Of a stretch of DNA of 64,000 bases, positions 63,177 to 64,000 are shown in pieces. Numbering within the stretch: position 1 is the first letter of the stretch; each line of letters begins with the position of its first letter. The DNA lies in contig JALEFZ010000087.1 in assembly GCA_022760475.1 (NCBI GenBank), positions 1 through 64,000 on the forward strand. The letters are read 5' to 3'. A model generated the notes under the pieces. That model was not told the DNA's origin. It saw only the letters and a program-made list of their open reading frames with translations, and ran no database searches. The position numbers and the translations under genes are program-made. Source of the stretch: Bacteroidia bacterium (GTDB lineage Bacteria; Bacteroidota; Bacteroidia; J057).

Positions 63177-64000
63177 ATGGACGAATACGGACACACTTAT
63201 ACCGACGGATATACAGACCCATACCAAAACCACTATGAGCCATTGTCTCCGGTGAAGAGATTTTTCTTCGCTTGTGCTGGTGCTTATACCAGGATACTGG
63301 AAGCCTGTCCTTCTGAGCATACCAAGTATGTAGGAATTGGAGCTACCATTTTTCTGACGGCATGTCTGGCTATCCTTTCGGGTTCCTTTGCTATTTTTAC
63401 CCTTGTTCAGAATGTTCCCATATCAATTATGTTTGGTTTGCTGTGGGGAGCTTTGATTTTTAACCTTGACCGCTACATCGTTTCTTCCATTCGTAAAGAT
63501 GGAAGGGCTTGGGCAGAAATCGGCCTGGCAATGCCTCGCTTGATTCTGGCGGTATTGATCTCAGTAGTGATCACCAAGCCAATTGAGGTAGAACTTTTCC
63601 GCAACCAGATCAACTCTGAATTGCTTTCTTACACCAACCAGATCCAAAAGGAGAAGGTAGCCCAGTTGGACAATCGCCTGGGTTTGGACTCCATTCGTCT
63701 GGAACTTAAGCGTCTGGACAGCATCCGATTTGAGTTTAAGAAGTTGAAGGAAGGGAAACCTAACTCATTTGACTTTGGAGAGATTTCAGGGGAATACACC
63801 CGCGCCAAGTCTACCTATGACAGCTTGTCTAAAAACTACAATCCAAGGATAAAGGCAAATGAAAACCGTAGAAATTATCTATGGTCCAAGTATGCAGTCC
63901 GCAAATACAAAGAAAACCCTGACGGTTCCAGGACTCCTGCTGGCTGGGATTTTCCAAGAAAATACCAGGATCAGACGATCAAACTTTACCAGATCAACCA
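63177..64000 (+). CDS. DUF4407 membrane protein, 5' part
   Basis: The start at ATG 63177 is clear; the gene runs past the window end, so 274 residues are visible. Hydrophobic segments at about 55-75, 80-100 and 115-140 are followed by a charged helical region, likely coiled coil (LDNRLGLDSIRLELKRLDSIRFEF, split over about 63667-63738), as in DUF4407 proteins. FNLDRYIVSSIRKDG after the second helix is a strong family sign. The function of DUF4407 is unknown. It follows the zinc-ribbon gene by 10 bases, which suggests one transcript. Confidence 0.8.
   Translation, partial: MDEYGHTYTDGYTDPYQNHYEPLSPVKRFFFACAGAYTRILEACPSEHTKYVGIGATIFLTACLAILSGSFAIFTLVQNVPISIMFGLLWGALIFNLDRYIVSSIRKDGRAWAEIGLAMPRLILAVLISVVITKPIEVELFRNQINSELLSYTNQIQKEKVAQLDNRLGLDSIRLELKRLDSIRFEFKKLKEGKPNSFDFGEISGEYTRAKSTYDSLSKNYNPRIKANENRRNYLWSKYAVRKYKENPDGSRTPAGWDFPRKYQDQTIKLYQIN

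Noticed and set aside
1-64000. tRNA, rRNA, CRISPR arrays and insertion sequences
   Set aside because: I looked for cloverleaf-like stems in the spacers, spaced direct repeats, and transposase motifs with terminal repeats, and found none that I could support by eye.

Overview
The window is chromosomal DNA of a member of the Bacteroidota. The evidence is two proteins with type IX secretion C-terminal sorting domains, Bacteroidetes-type -7 boxes (TAnnTTTG), a UpxY-like NusG paralog, and a DnaG without the usual zinc ligands. A marine or sediment Saprospiria-like or Cytophagia-like host is possible, but that is inference. I saw no rRNA, tRNA, CRISPR array, IS element or integrase.

Layout. 1-3203: the 3' end of a repeat-containing T9SS surface protein, a VWA protein and a lipoprotein. 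3204-5743: dnaG, converging on a NusG-like antiterminator. 6431-37517: one co-directional block of about 31 kb encoding an extracellular contractile injection system (eCIS; Afp/PVC/Algoriphagus type). Its order is: membrane protein, Pvc16-like cap, unknown, sheath, two tube proteins, DUF5908 peptide, LysM-like hub adaptor, VgrG-like spike, gp25, baseplate J (gp6-like), gp7-like baseplate protein, an eCIS-associated protein interrupted at an A9 run, tape measure, DUF4157 protein with an OmpA-like end, FGE-type lipoprotein, 1600-residue DUF4157 toxin candidate, GC-rich unknown, and AAA+ ATPase. No capsid, portal, terminase or integrase is present, so this is not a prophage. No TssJLM or ClpV is present, so it is not a canonical T6SS.

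37522-47455: mostly minus-strand housekeeping genes (Nim-like flavoprotein, TlpA-like thioredoxin, secreted unknown, EamA exporter, tadA, maf, glmM), a plus-strand PLP deaminase-like gene and a glycogen-debranching enzyme. 48040-64000: ABC exporter, thioredoxin/SPOR protein, IscA-like carrier, methylmalonyl-CoA mutase small subunit without its partner next door, M61 peptidase plus rsgA, outer-membrane barrel, secreted endonuclease I with a T9SS tail, cysteine desulfurase, NYN-LOTUS protein, zinc-ribbon/Ig-like protein, and a DUF4407 membrane protein cut by the window end.

How the eCIS genes should work together: the spike, hub and baseplate proteins form the tip; two tube paralogs and a single sheath build the tail to a length set by the tape measure; the Pvc16-like protein closes it; and the AAA+ ATPase acts in assembly or cargo loading. 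The two DUF4157 proteins share a leader-like N-terminal motif and are the likely cargo. The most unusual points are an 82-codon reading frame reachable only by slippage on an A9 run, an AT-rich nuclease-like tip on the large DUF4157 protein abutting a very GC-rich unknown gene, a large coiled-coil insertion in the only sheath gene, no visible PAAR tip or tail-fibre gene, and a NusG paralog divergent from this very long operon.
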